Below, piece by piece: positions 1-7,829 of a stretch of 64,000 nt of DNA; within the stretch, counting starts at the first letter, position 1, and every line of letters starts with the position of its first letter. Made by a program: the position numbers and the translations under genes. Location: assembly GCF_000011365.1 (NCBI RefSeq), contig NC_004463.1, positions 1,302,001 through 1,366,000 of the forward strand. The letters run 5' to 3'. This DNA is from Bradyrhizobium diazoefficiens USDA 110. Its GTDB lineage: Bacteria; Pseudomonadota; Alphaproteobacteria; Rhizobiales; Xanthobacteraceae. Under the pieces are notes generated by a model that saw nothing but the letters and a program-made list of their open reading frames with translations, was not told the DNA's origin and made no database searches.

Positions 1-25
1 CGAGCTTCGGTCATCGCGGAATGCG

Positions 26-646
26 TTGCGGCGGGGGACAGCGGTCGCGCTGGCGTTGTCGGTTGCGTTCGCGTCCGTCTCGCCGGTGGCGGCCCAGTCG
101 TTGAGCGACCGCTTCAAGAGCCTGTTCGGCGGCAAGTCCGACGAGCCGGCCCAGCCCAAGCCGGCGCCTGCGCCCGGACAGCCGGCCGACGACGATGTCG
201 ATTGCCCGCAGGTCACGGTGCGCGCCGGCGCCTCTACCTATGCGGTCGGAGCCACCGGCAAGCCGGCCGTCGGCAATGAGGTCCGCTTCCAGGCCACCAT
301 CACCAAGATGGCGCGTGAATGCGTGCGCAACGGCGGCGACATCACAGCCCGGATCGGCGTCCAGGGCCGCGTCATCGCCGGTCCCGCCGGCGCGCCTGCT
401 AGCGTCGAGGTTCCGCTGCGCGTCGCGGTGGTGCAGGGCGGCGTCGGCGAGAAGGTAATCGCCTCGAAGGCCTATCGGACCACGGTCGGGATGTCGGAAG
501 GCGGCAGCGTGCCCTTCACCTTTGTCGCCGAAGATCTGTCCTATCCGATCCCGTCGGCCGCGACCGCCGATTCCTACGTCTTCTACGTCGGCTTCGACCC
601 GCAGGCGCTGTCGCCCGAGCCGAAGGCAAAGCCGAAGAAGAAGTAG
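26..646 (+). CDS. Predicted exported protein of unknown function (5' end possibly outside the window)
   Basis: The protein begins with a short basic stretch and a hydrophobic core ending in VSPVAAQ, which looks like a Sec signal peptide. It continues with a proline/alanine-rich linker at about residues 41-53, a beta-rich body, and a lysine-rich tail (KAKPKKK). I do not recognise the family. The start used is a TTG at position 26, but the frame stays open back to the window edge, so the true start may lie upstream. It is convergent with the ATP synthase F0 operon and separated from it by a dispersed repeat and a strong hairpin terminator. Confidence 0.7.
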   Translation: MRRGTAVALALSVAFASVSPVAAQSLSDRFKSLFGGKSDEPAQPKPAPAPGQPADDDVDCPQVTVRAGASTYAVGATGKPAVGNEVRFQATITKMARECVRNGGDITARIGVQGRVIAGPAGAPASVEVPLRVAVVQGGVGEKVIASKAYRTTVGMSEGGSVPFTFVAEDLSYPIPSAATADSYVFYVGFDPQALSPEPKAKPKKK

Positions 647-680
647 GGTCTCGATCTCGGCTGGCACCGCAATTTCAGCT

Positions 681-780
681 GTCATCACCCGCGAAAGCGG
701 GTGATCCAGTATTCCAGAGACGTCAGCGGTCTACGGAAGGGCCGCGGCGTACTGGATGCCCCGCCTTCGCGGGGCATGAC
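681..780. repeat. Dispersed intergenic repeat with inverted ends
   Basis: The left part carries a hairpin (ACCCGC / GCGGGT) followed by GATCCAGTA, and the right part carries TACTGGAT followed by a second hairpin (CCCCGC / GCGGGG) and ATGAC. The ends are therefore inverted relative to each other. Elements of this form are, from memory, common between genes in Bradyrhizobium. No coding content was seen. Confidence 0.6.
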
Positions 781-812
781 ATCCAATTTGCGGCCACGGC
801 GCCCGACAAACA

Positions 813-843
813 AAAAAGCCGGCGCTCATCGCGCCGGCTTTTT
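813..843. terminator. Bidirectional intrinsic terminator between the exported protein and atpF
   Basis: A perfect hairpin has arms AAAAAGCCGGCGC (813-825) and GCGCCGGCTTTTT (831-843) with loop TCATC. The A-run on one side and T-run on the other give a U-tract in both directions, so it can end both the F0 operon (minus strand) and the gene at 26-646. Confidence 0.85.
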
Positions 844-863
844 GATTGATGAGGCGTTCGCGC

Positions 864-1349
864 TCAGTTCAGCTTCTGCCGAACTTCGCTGATGCTCTTG
901 GCGAGCAGGTCGTCGGCGACCTGGCCCTTGACCGACTGCGACAGGATCGTGGAGGCGGCCTGGACGGCGGCTTCCGCGGCTGCGGCACGGACATCGGCCA
1001 CCGCCTGGGCCTCGGCGAGCGCGATCTTGCTCTCCGCGGTCTTGGTTCTGCGGGCCACGAAGTCTTCCATCTTCGCCTTGGCCTCGGTCGCGATGCGCTC
1101 GGCTTCGACCTTGGCGTTGGCGATGATGTCGGCAGCCTCGCGCTCGGCCGTGGCACTGCGCGCCTTGTAGTCGGCGAGCACCTTGGCCGCCTCCTGCTTG
1201 AGGCGCGTCGCGTCGTCGAGCTCGGCCTTGATGCGCGCGGCGCGATGGTCGAGCGCGGTCATCGCAGACTTGAAGACCCCGAGATAGCCGAACACGACCA
1301 TCAGGATCACGAAGGCGATGGCGACCCAGGTTTCAGGATCGAAGAACAT
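864..1349 (-). CDS. atpF: ATP synthase F0 subunit b
   Basis: This 161-residue protein has one N-terminal membrane segment (about residues 7-27, [19 protein letters not shown]) followed by a long charged Ala/Lys/Glu helix, the classic peripheral stalk subunit b. It is the last gene of the F0 operon and starts 5 bases after the b' gene. As in other alphaproteobacteria, b and b' are distinct proteins expected to form a heterodimeric stator. The F1 genes are not in this window, which fits the split F0/F1 arrangement of this group. Confidence 0.95.
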   Translation of the reverse strand: MFFDPETWVAIAFVILMVVFGYLGVFKSAMTALDHRAARIKAELDDATRLKQEAAKVLADYKARSATAEREAADIIANAKVEAERIATEAKAKMEDFVARRTKTAESKIALAEAQAVADVRAAAAEAAVQAASTILSQSVKGQVADDLLAKSISEVRQKLN

Positions 1350-1354
1350 CTCGA

Positions 1355-1918
1355 TTAACCTTTCAGGGACGCATCGACCGCGGCATTCACTGACGCGGCA
1401 TCGGGAACGACGCCGGTGAGCTGCTGCACGATCTGGCCTGCCGCATCGGCCGCGATGCCGCGGACGTTGCTCATGGCGGCTGTGCGGGTCGAGGCGATGG
1501 TCTTCTCCGCCCCGGCGAGCTTGGCCGCCAGCTGCTCTTCCAGGGCCTTGCGCTCGGTTTCCGCCTGCGCATTCGCCTTGTCGCGGGATTCATTGCCGAT
1601 CGCCTGCGCCCGCGAACGCGCCGAAGCGAGTTCGCTTTCATAGGCCTTCAGCGCCGCGTCGGACTGGTCCCTCAGCGTCTGCGCCTCGGCGAGGTCACCC
1701 TCGATCTTGTTCTGACGCGCTTCGATCGCCCCGCCGACCTTCGGCAGAGCGAGCTTGGACACGATCACGTAAAGCACGACGAAGAAGATCGCGAGCGACA
1801 CCAGCTGCGAAGCATAAGTGCTGCTCTCGAACGGCGGAAAGCCGCCACCGTGACCGCCTTCGGCCCCGGTGTGGGCGCCCGCCGCTGGACCCTTCGCCCC
1901 GCCATGACTCTCAGCCAT
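1355..1918 (-). CDS. atpF2: ATP synthase F0 subunit b'
   Basis: This 187-residue protein has a Gly/His-rich N-terminal extension (residues 1-28), one membrane segment at about residues 37-55 ([19 protein letters not shown]) and a long coiled-coil-forming helix. The position between the c and b genes and the N-terminal extension are typical of the b' subunit of photosynthetic and rhizobial alphaproteobacteria. It should pair with the b subunit encoded immediately downstream to form the stator stalk. Confidence 0.93.
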   Translation of the reverse strand: MAESHGGAKGPAAGAHTGAEGGHGGGFPPFESSTYASQLVSLAIFFVVLYVIVSKLALPKVGGAIEARQNKIEGDLAEAQTLRDQSDAALKAYESELASARSRAQAIGNESRDKANAQAETERKALEEQLAAKLAGAEKTIASTRTAAMSNVRGIAADAAGQIVQQLTGVVPDAASVNAAVDASLKG

Positions 1919-1980
1919 GGAGTACTCCTGTTGCTGTCATGCGCGCCGCTTCGGTCGAAGCGGCGCGAAGAACGTCGTCC

Positions 1981-2211
1981 TCAGAGCGGAACGAACAGCA
2001 GCAGCAGCGCGATCAGCAGCGAGAAAATGCCGAGCGCTTCGGTCACGGCGAAGCCGAAGATCAGGTTGCCGAACTGGCCCTGAGCGGCCGAGGGGTTGCG
2101 AACGGCCGCGGCGAGGTAGTTGCCGAAGATCACGCCCACGCCGACGCCCGCACCGCCCATGCCGATGCATGCGATGCCCGCGCCGATAAGTTTTGCTGCT
2201 GCCGGATCCAT
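1981..2211 (-). CDS. atpE: ATP synthase F0 subunit c (proteolipid)
   Basis: The 76-residue product begins [12 protein letters not shown] and forms two hydrophobic helices joined by the polar loop [11 protein letters not shown]. The proton-carrying carboxylate is Glu58 in AVTEALG, in the second helix, and the glycine-rich first helix ([14 protein letters not shown]) supports ring packing. The reading frame continues open upstream, but the ATG at 2211 gives the canonical N-terminus. It follows atpB and precedes the b' gene. Confidence 0.96.
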   Translation of the reverse strand: MDPAAAKLIGAGIACIGMGGAGVGVGVIFGNYLAAAVRNPSAAQGQFGNLIFGFAVTEALGIFSLLIALLLLFVPL

Positions 2212-2264
2212 TTTAGACTCCTTGGAAGAAAGATTGGGTTGTGGGTGGAAATTCCCCGGACCGC

Positions 2265-3014
2265 TCAGTGTCCCGGATGAATGGCGTCGTTGAGGTAGAT
2301 GCAGGTCAGGATCGCAAACACATAGGCTTGCAGGAACGCGACCAGAATCTCGAGGGCGTACAGCGCGACCGTGAGCGCCAGCGGCAGCACGCCGCCGACC
2401 CAGCCGAGGGCGCCGAGCGAGAAGCCGAGCATGGCGACGAAGCCCGCGAACACCTTCAGCGCGATGTGGCCGGCCAGCATGTTGGCGAAGAGACGGACGC
2501 TGTGGGAGACCGGCCGCAGGAAGAACGACAGGATCTCGATGAACATCACCAGCGGCAGGATATAACCGGGGACGCCGTGGGGCACGAAGATCGAGAAGAA
2601 TTTCAGGCCGTTCTTGGCAACGCCGTAGATCAGGACCGTGAAGAAGACCAGCAGCGCCAGGGCTGCCGTCACAATCAGATGGCTCGAGATCGTGAAGGTA
2701 TAGGGAATGATGCCGATCAGGTTCGAGACGCAGATGAACATGAACAACGAGAAGATCAGCGGGAAGAACTTCATGCCTTCCGAGCCGGCGGTCGAACGGA
2801 TGGTCGACGCGACGAACTCGTAGGAGATCTCGGCGACCGACTGAAGGCGCCCGGGAACCAGCTGCGCACCGCTGGCAAGCATCAGCAGCGAGATGATCGC
2901 CACGGCGATCAGCATGTAGAGCGATGAATTGGTGAAGGCGATCGTCTGATGGCCGATATGGCCGATCGTGAAGAGAGGCTCGATGTTGAACTGGTGGATC
3001 GGGTCGATTTTCAT
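2265..3014 (-). CDS. atpB: ATP synthase F0 subunit a
   Basis: This 249-residue polytopic protein carries the family hallmark [12 protein letters not shown], in which Arg174 is the conserved stator arginine facing the c-ring carboxylate. Several hydrophobic helices precede and follow it. An in-frame start at 3044 exists, but [15 protein letters not shown] at 3014 matches the normal N-terminus of the family. It provides the two proton half-channels of F0. Confidence 0.96.
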   Translation of the reverse strand: MKIDPIHQFNIEPLFTIGHIGHQTIAFTNSSLYMLIAVAIISLLMLASGAQLVPGRLQSVAEISYEFVASTIRSTAGSEGMKFFPLIFSLFMFICVSNLIGIIPYTFTISSHLIVTAALALLVFFTVLIYGVAKNGLKFFSIFVPHGVPGYILPLVMFIEILSFFLRPVSHSVRLFANMLAGHIALKVFAGFVAMLGFSLGALGWVGGVLPLALTVALYALEILVAFLQAYVFAILTCIYLNDAIHPGH

Positions 3015-3125
3015 CAGCGCGGCATCTCTTGGTCTGCCGGGCAATGCCGGCGGGTCTCGGTCTGCCGGCCGGGCCGGCCCGTACCGGCAAAGCCGGCACG
3101 ATCATTCCTCTCCTGAGCGGATCGC
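3015..3125 (-). other. GC-rich hairpin-forming spacer between atpI and atpB
   Basis: This spacer is unusually rich in CCGGC/GCCGG motifs (around 3049-3101) that can fold into overlapping stem-loops on the atpI-atpB mRNA. No T-run follows, so it is more likely a processing or attenuation structure than a full terminator. That role is inference. Confidence 0.4.
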
Positions 3126-3500
3126 TTAAGAACCGCCGCGCCTGTTTTGACCTGCCCCTGCCGTTCTCACCACATTCACCACGCCGGCGACGAAGCCCAG
3201 CAGCAGGAACACGATAAATCCGAAAGGCGACGTCGACAGCAAGCGGTCGAAACCCCAGCCAATCCCCGCTCCGACGACGACCCCGGCGACCAACTCCGAA
3301 GATAACCGGAAACCAAGCGCCATCGCCGAGGCTCTGGCCGCTCTGTCTCCATCGTCACCTGCGGGTTGCTCGGTCTTGACGTGGCGGCCGCGAAGTTCGG
3401 ACAACCGCTGATCAAGATTTCCGAGCCGTTCGGAAAGCGCAGCTTCCTCGGGCGATCTATCGCGATCTCCATTCTCGCCGTGTCCCGTGCCCTGTGTCAT
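3126..3500 (-). CDS. atpI: ATP synthase protein I
   Basis: This 124-residue protein has a charged N-terminal half (residues 1-60) and two C-terminal membrane helices (about 70-87 and 93-112, ending VVNVVRTAG). Length, topology and first position in the F0 operon fit AtpI, an assembly factor for the c-ring in other bacteria. Its promoter should lie in 3501-3859, shared with the divergent exported protein. Confidence 0.9.
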   Translation of the reverse strand: MTQGTGHGENGDRDRSPEEAALSERLGNLDQRLSELRGRHVKTEQPAGDDGDRAARASAMALGFRLSSELVAGVVVGAGIGWGFDRLLSTSPFGFIVFLLLGFVAGVVNVVRTAGAGQNRRGGS

Positions 3501-3859
3501 GCAACGAAGACCCGAAACGCCGCGGCTGAATGGAAATTACGCCCGCCACCCTCAAAAGCCGCGCGGACCATACTGATGGCCCATAATCAAGTCAAGCCAA
3601 GTCACGATTGCGTCGCTTTCCGTTATGTGTCTGATTTATTTGACGATATCGGCGCACGCGGCAGCGCTGCACACAGCGTGACGCCGCACCGCAGCAGCTC
3701 GTCTCATGATCGGTGGATGCGGTCGCCATTTCGCCGTGCTGCCGGGATCAAACGGGCGGCCGTAATCGTTGATTCCGGGCGAGTGTTTTTGGCGGCGGAT
3801 GGCCTTGCCGGGGTGTAGAATTGCAGATGTGCCACCTGCGCGGCGTGGCGGAGAGTGCG
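3501..3859. promoter_or_regulatory. Divergent intergenic region upstream of the F0 operon
   Basis: These 359 bases separate the divergent atpI and 3860 genes and presumably hold both promoters. I found no convincing open reading frame, known operator or dispersed repeat here. Confidence 0.4.
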
Positions 3860-4381
3860 ATGAGACCAGCGACGTCGTCCACAACATCATGGCTTTCGGC
3901 AGCGGCGCTGGCCGCGGTGATGGCCAGCAGCGGCGGTCTCGTTGCCGCGCAATCCGCGCCCGACGGCGAAAACGGCCGCTACAGCATGACGCCGATCCCC
4001 GAGGGCGTGCTGCGGCTCGACACCCGCACCGGCACGGTGTCGACCTGCACCAAGAACGGCGCCGGCTGGGCCTGCTACGCGGTGCCCGACGAGCGTGCCG
4101 CGCTCGACGCCGAGATCGGCCGGCTCCAGACCGAAGTCGAGAAGCTGAAGGGACAGCTCGCGGCGGGACCGACCGTGTCGGGCAAGATCGACGAGGCGCT
4201 GCCGAAATCCGACCCGCTCAAGAAAGCCGATCCGAAGGTCGCCGAGGGCGACCGCAAGATCGAGATCCCGCTGCCGAGCGACCAGGACGTCGATCGTGTG
4301 ATGTCGTTCCTGGAAAAGGCCTGGCGTCGGCTGATCGACATGGCCAACCGCGTGCAGAAGGACGTGTCGGGGAGGATCTGA
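3860..4381 (+). CDS. Predicted exported coiled-coil protein of unknown function
   Basis: The ATG at 3860 has a purine-rich GGAGAG stretch just upstream and gives a 173-residue protein with an N-terminal signal-like segment (LSAAALAAVMASSGGLVAAQ). The mature part has a small domain with two cysteines (CTKNGAGWACYAVP), then a short coiled coil (LDAEIGRLQTEVEKLKGQL) and a charged C-terminal helix. An upstream in-frame start at 3821 exists but lacks a clear ribosome site. The family is not recognised; an envelope location is inferred. Confidence 0.7.
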   Translation: MRPATSSTTSWLSAAALAAVMASSGGLVAAQSAPDGENGRYSMTPIPEGVLRLDTRTGTVSTCTKNGAGWACYAVPDERAALDAEIGRLQTEVEKLKGQLAAGPTVSGKIDEALPKSDPLKKADPKVAEGDRKIEIPLPSDQDVDRVMSFLEKAWRRLIDMANRVQKDVSGRI

Positions 4382-4385
4382 GTTT

Positions 4386-4526
4386 GTCGTCCTGGCGAAA
4401 GCCAGGACACATACGGCGCGGCCTCTCGGTTCATTCTCGAAGCGCGTTGCCACCTTTTGCCGTCACGCGCATTCGGGGTAATGGGTCCTGGCTCCCGTGC
4501 GCAATTGCGCACTAGGCCAGGACGAC
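4386..4526. repeat. Dispersed intergenic repeat with terminal inverted arms
   Basis: The element begins GTCGTCCTGGC (4386-4396) and ends with its exact reverse complement GCCAGGACGAC (4516-4526), with internal hairpins near both ends. Its form matches the short palindromic repeats scattered between Bradyrhizobium genes. It may also act as a transcript stabiliser or terminator for the upstream gene. Confidence 0.6.
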
Positions 4527-4543
4527 GTTACGAGAGAACCTCC

Positions 4544-5017
4544 ATGACATCAGCCAGATCCGTAACCCGCTCGGCGCCATCCTCGGTGCAAGCCACCATT
4601 ATCTCATCGTCGCTGCTCACCGTGGAGACGCAGGGGCGCGGCTTCACGGACCTGACCCGCGAAGCAGCGGCGTTCATTGCCGAGGCCCGCGCGCGCGAGG
4701 GCGCGCTGACGCTGTTCATCCGTCACACCTCGGCCTCGCTGACGATCCAGGAAAACGCCGATCCCTCCGTGCTGGTTGATCTCACCACCGCGCTGTCCAG
4801 GCTCGCGCCGGAGAACGCCGGCTGGACCCACGACACCGAGGGGCCGGACGACATGCCCGGACATATCAAGACCATGCTGACGCAGACCTCGCTTCAGGTC
4901 CCGGTCCTGAACGGCAGGCTCGCGCTTGGCACCTGGCAGGCGATCTATCTGATCGAGCATCGCGCCCGCCCGCACCGGCGCGAGGTGGTGCTGCAATTCA
5001 TCGGCGCCAATCAGTAG
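4544..5017 (+). CDS. YjbQ-family protein (secondary thiamine-phosphate synthase enzyme family)
   Basis: This 157-residue protein matches the YjbQ/UPF0047 family. It has the conserved LFIRHTSASLTIQENADPSV block and the C-terminal GTWQAIYLIEHRARPHRREV block, with histidines that line the metal-binding pocket of the trimer. Some members have weak thiamine-phosphate synthase activity; the physiological role is unsettled. The start at 4544 is preceded by an AGAGAACC purine stretch. It stands alone between two repeats. Confidence 0.85.
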   Translation: MTSARSVTRSAPSSVQATIISSSLLTVETQGRGFTDLTREAAAFIAEARAREGALTLFIRHTSASLTIQENADPSVLVDLTTALSRLAPENAGWTHDTEGPDDMPGHIKTMLTQTSLQVPVLNGRLALGTWQAIYLIEHRARPHRREVVLQFIGANQ

Positions 5018-5115
5018 AGCGTTTTCGAGCGAAGTGGATCCCGGTTCGCGTAAAGAAAACGCGTCAAAACAAGAATCGAGAACTTCGGTTCTGTTTCCAA
5101 TCAGAACCGAAGCTC
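5018..5115. repeat. Dispersed intergenic repeat
   Basis: The element begins GAGCGTTTTCGAGCGAAG, a recurrent motif that I associate with Bradyrhizobium intergenic repeats. It includes the inverted arms CTTCGGTTCTG (5083-5093) and CAGAACCGAAG (5102-5112). No gene was seen in it. Confidence 0.55.
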
Positions 5116-5129
5116 TCGGCCCAAAGCAA

Positions 5130-5156
5130 AACCGGCCGCGGAGACCGCGGCCGGTT
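5130..5156. terminator. Strong hairpin terminator downstream of the MFS gene
   Basis: Perfect 12-base arms AACCGGCCGCGG (5130-5141) and CCGCGGCCGGTT (5145-5156) enclose the loop AGA. On the minus strand the stem is followed by TTTTGCTTTG, so it should end the transporter transcript. Confidence 0.75.
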
Positions 5157-5181
5157 GGTGTTGGTTGATCGTTGCTTGCGA

Positions 5182-6846
5182 TCAGGTCGCCTTGATGTCC
5201 ACGTCCTTGGTCTCGGGCAGGAACAGGAAGCCGATCACGACGGTGATGGACGCGAAGATGACCGGATACCAGAGACCCGCGTAGATATCGCCGGTCGAGG
5301 CCACGATGGCGAAGGCGGTCGCCGGCAGCAGGCCGCCGAACCAGCCGTTGCCGATGTGGTAGGGCAGTGACATCGAGGTGTAGCGGATGCGGGTCGGGAA
5401 CAATTCGACCAGCATCGCGGCGATCGGGCCGTACACCATGGTGACGAAGATCACGAGGATGAACAGCAGTCCGATGGTCGCGGCCACCTGCGGACGGAAG
5501 ATGTCGAACGGATGCGCCATCTTCACGATGCCGGCGTCGCCGGTCTTCGGATAGCCGGCGGCCTGCACGGCGGCGAGAACCGCAGGATTGCTGTCCTTGG
5601 CGTTCGCGTAGGCAACTTCCTTGCCGTTGACCATCACCTTCACGCCGGAACCGGCCGCACCCGATGTCGTCGAATACTTGACCGACGACTGGGCGAGGAA
5701 GGCGCGTGCGGTGTCGCAAGGCGCGGTGAAGACGCGGGTACCGACCGGGTTGAACAGGTCGCCGCAACCCGCGGGATCGGCCACCACCTCGACCTTGGCC
5801 TGCTCGATGGCCTTTTCCAGCGCCGGGTTGGCGTTGGAGGTGATCATCTTGAAGATCGGGAAGAAGGTCAGTGCCGCGATCAGGCAGCCGCCGAGGATGA
5901 TCGGCTTGCGGCCGATCTTGTCGGAGAGCATGCCGAACACGATGAAGAAGCCGGTGCCGAGCAGCAGCGACCAGGCGATCAGGAGGTTGGCGGTGTAGCC
6001 GTCGACCTTCAGGATCGATTGCAGGAAGAACAGCGCGTAGAACTGGCCGGTGTACCAGACCACGCCCTGGCCCATCACGCCGCCGAGCAGCGCGAGCAGC
6101 ACCAGCTTGCCGTTCTGCCAGTTGCCGAAGGCTTCCGTCAGCGGCGCCTTCGAACTCTTCCCCTCGTCCTTCATCTTCTGGAAGATCGGCGATTCGTTGA
6201 GGCGGAGCCGGATCCAGACCGAGATGCCGAGCAGCAGCACCGAGACCAGGAACGGGATGCGCCAGCCCCAGGCCGCGAAGTCGGCTTCGCCGATCGCGGA
6301 GCGGGTGAACAGGATCACCAGCAGCGACAGGAACAGGCCGAGCGTTGCCGTGGTCTGGATGAAGGAGGTGTAGTAGCCGCGCTTGCCGTTGGGGGCATGC
6401 TCCGCGACATAGGTCGCCGCACCGCCATATTCACCGCCGAGCGCGAGACCCTGGGCAAGGCGCAGCGCGATCAGGATGATCGGGGCCGCGATGCCGATCG
6501 TCGCCGCATTCGGCAGCAGGCCGACGATGAAGGTCGACAGACCCATGATCAGGATGGTGACGAGGAAGGTGTATTTCCGGCCGACGATGTCGCCGATGCG
6601 GCCGAACACGATCGCGCCGAACGGGCGCACCAGGAAGCCCGCGGCGAATGCCAGCAGCGCGAAGATATCGCGGGTTGCCGGCGGGTAGGCCGAGAAGAAC
6701 TGCGCGCCGATAATGCTGGCCAGCGAGCCGTAAAGGTAAAAATCGTACCACTCGAAGACGGTACCCAGCGAGGAGGCGAGAATGACGAACCGTTCGTCCT
6801 TCGTCATCCCTCCCACGCCAGCTTGAGACACAGCCATTGTCGACAT
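5182..6846 (-). CDS. MHS-family MFS symporter with a large soluble insertion
   Basis: This 554-residue protein carries metabolite:H+ symporter motifs: the N-terminal SSLGTVFEWYDFYLYG, the loop GRIGDIVGRKYTF and LRLAQGLALGGEYGGAATYV. MHS members usually have about 430-450 residues. This one has an extra ~110 residues (about 385-495) between mid-C-half membrane segments, with two cysteines (PAGCGDLF, FTAPCDTAR) and no hydrophobic stretch. The ATG at 6846 has a GGGGAGCG ribosome site; upstream in-frame codons are low-quality. It probably imports an organic acid or similar metabolite. Confidence 0.85.
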   Translation of the reverse strand: MSTMAVSQAGVGGMTKDERFVILASSLGTVFEWYDFYLYGSLASIIGAQFFSAYPPATRDIFALLAFAAGFLVRPFGAIVFGRIGDIVGRKYTFLVTILIMGLSTFIVGLLPNAATIGIAAPIILIALRLAQGLALGGEYGGAATYVAEHAPNGKRGYYTSFIQTTATLGLFLSLLVILFTRSAIGEADFAAWGWRIPFLVSVLLLGISVWIRLRLNESPIFQKMKDEGKSSKAPLTEAFGNWQNGKLVLLALLGGVMGQGVVWYTGQFYALFFLQSILKVDGYTANLLIAWSLLLGTGFFIVFGMLSDKIGRKPIILGGCLIAALTFFPIFKMITSNANPALEKAIEQAKVEVVADPAGCGDLFNPVGTRVFTAPCDTARAFLAQSSVKYSTTSGAAGSGVKVMVNGKEVAYANAKDSNPAVLAAVQAAGYPKTGDAGIVKMAHPFDIFRPQVAATIGLLFILVIFVTMVYGPIAAMLVELFPTRIRYTSMSLPYHIGNGWFGGLLPATAFAIVASTGDIYAGLWYPVIFASITVVIGFLFLPETKDVDIKAT

Positions 6847-7152
6847 GTTGAGTCGCTCCCCGAAAAATGCGTTTCCTCGCGCCCCAGACGCCCGGTCATG
6901 CCGGATCAACCCAGGTCTTGGCTCCAAGGTAACATCGGCGTGAAACCCGCCCCAATACGACTTTCGGCCTTGCGCGCTGACGCGCGCCTGACGGCGCGGT
7001 ATCGGGCGCCGCTGCGCAGCCGCGAAGACTTCCGGATTAACCCCTTTGCAGCAAAGGGATAATGTGCACTTGCATGCCACGGCCGGTCAGGGAAGAATTG
7101 GCCAGCCGCGGCATCGACTCGCCAGCCGGTAGCGAATGACAGCAAGAGAACG
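6847..7152. promoter_or_regulatory. Divergent promoter region between the MFS symporter and the response regulator
   Basis: These 306 bases contain no convincing gene. An odd-length palindrome, CCCTTTGC-A-GCAAAGGG (7042-7058), is a possible operator lying about 95 bases upstream of the response regulator start. Confidence 0.4.
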
Positions 7153-7824
7153 ATGAACGCTCCCTCGACCCATCTCGTCATTGCCGATGATCATCCCCTG
7201 TTCCGCGATGCGCTGCGGCAGGCGGTGGCGAGCGTCCTGACCTCGGCCAGGATCGACGAGGCCGGATCGTTCGAGGATCTGACCAAGCTGCTGGAGCAGA
7301 CCTCCGACGTCGACCTGATCCTGCTCGATCTGTCGATGCCCGGGATCTCCGGCTTTTCCGGCCTGATCTATCTGCGCGCGCAATATCCGGCGATCCCGGT
7401 GGTGATCGTCTCGGCCTCCGACGACAGCGCCACGATCCGCCGCTCGCTCGATTTCGGCGCTTCCGGTTTCATCCCGAAGCGTTTCGGCGTCGAGACGCTG
7501 CGCGACGCCATCCTCAAGGTGATGGAGGGGGACGTCTGGGTTCCCGCCGACACCGACTTGTCGGCCGCCACGGACCCCGACATGACGCGCCTGCGCGACC
7601 GCCTGGTGACGCTGACGCCGCAGCAGGTCCGGGTCCTGATGATGCTGTCGGAGGGACTGCTCAACAAGCAGATCGCCTACGAGCTCGGCGTCTCCGAGGC
7701 GACCATCAAGGCGCATGTCTCGGCGATCCTGCAAAAGCTCGGGGTCGAGAGCCGGACCCAGGCCGTGATTGCGGCGGCGAGGATCGCCGGCGGCCAGTGG
7801 AAGCAGGGCACGTCGACGGGGTGA
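7153..7824 (+). CDS. NarL/FixJ-type two-component response regulator
   Basis: The receiver domain (residues 1-125) has the acidic pocket ADD (residues 11-13), the phospho-acceptor Asp59 in LLDLSMPG, and Lys109 in GFIPKRFG. A LuxR/GerE-type helix-turn-helix follows (about 150-215: LTPQQVRVLMMLSEGLLNKQIAYELGVSEATIKAHV). It is therefore a DNA-binding response regulator. No histidine kinase is adjacent; the hybrid kinase at 13021-16530 belongs to a family that sometimes works with NarL-type partners, which is only a possibility. Confidence 0.93.
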   Translation: MNAPSTHLVIADDHPLFRDALRQAVASVLTSARIDEAGSFEDLTKLLEQTSDVDLILLDLSMPGISGFSGLIYLRAQYPAIPVVIVSASDDSATIRRSLDFGASGFIPKRFGVETLRDAILKVMEGDVWVPADTDLSAATDPDMTRLRDRLVTLTPQQVRVLMMLSEGLLNKQIAYELGVSEATIKAHVSAILQKLGVESRTQAVIAAARIAGGQWKQGTSTG

Positions 7825-7829
7825 GCCCG

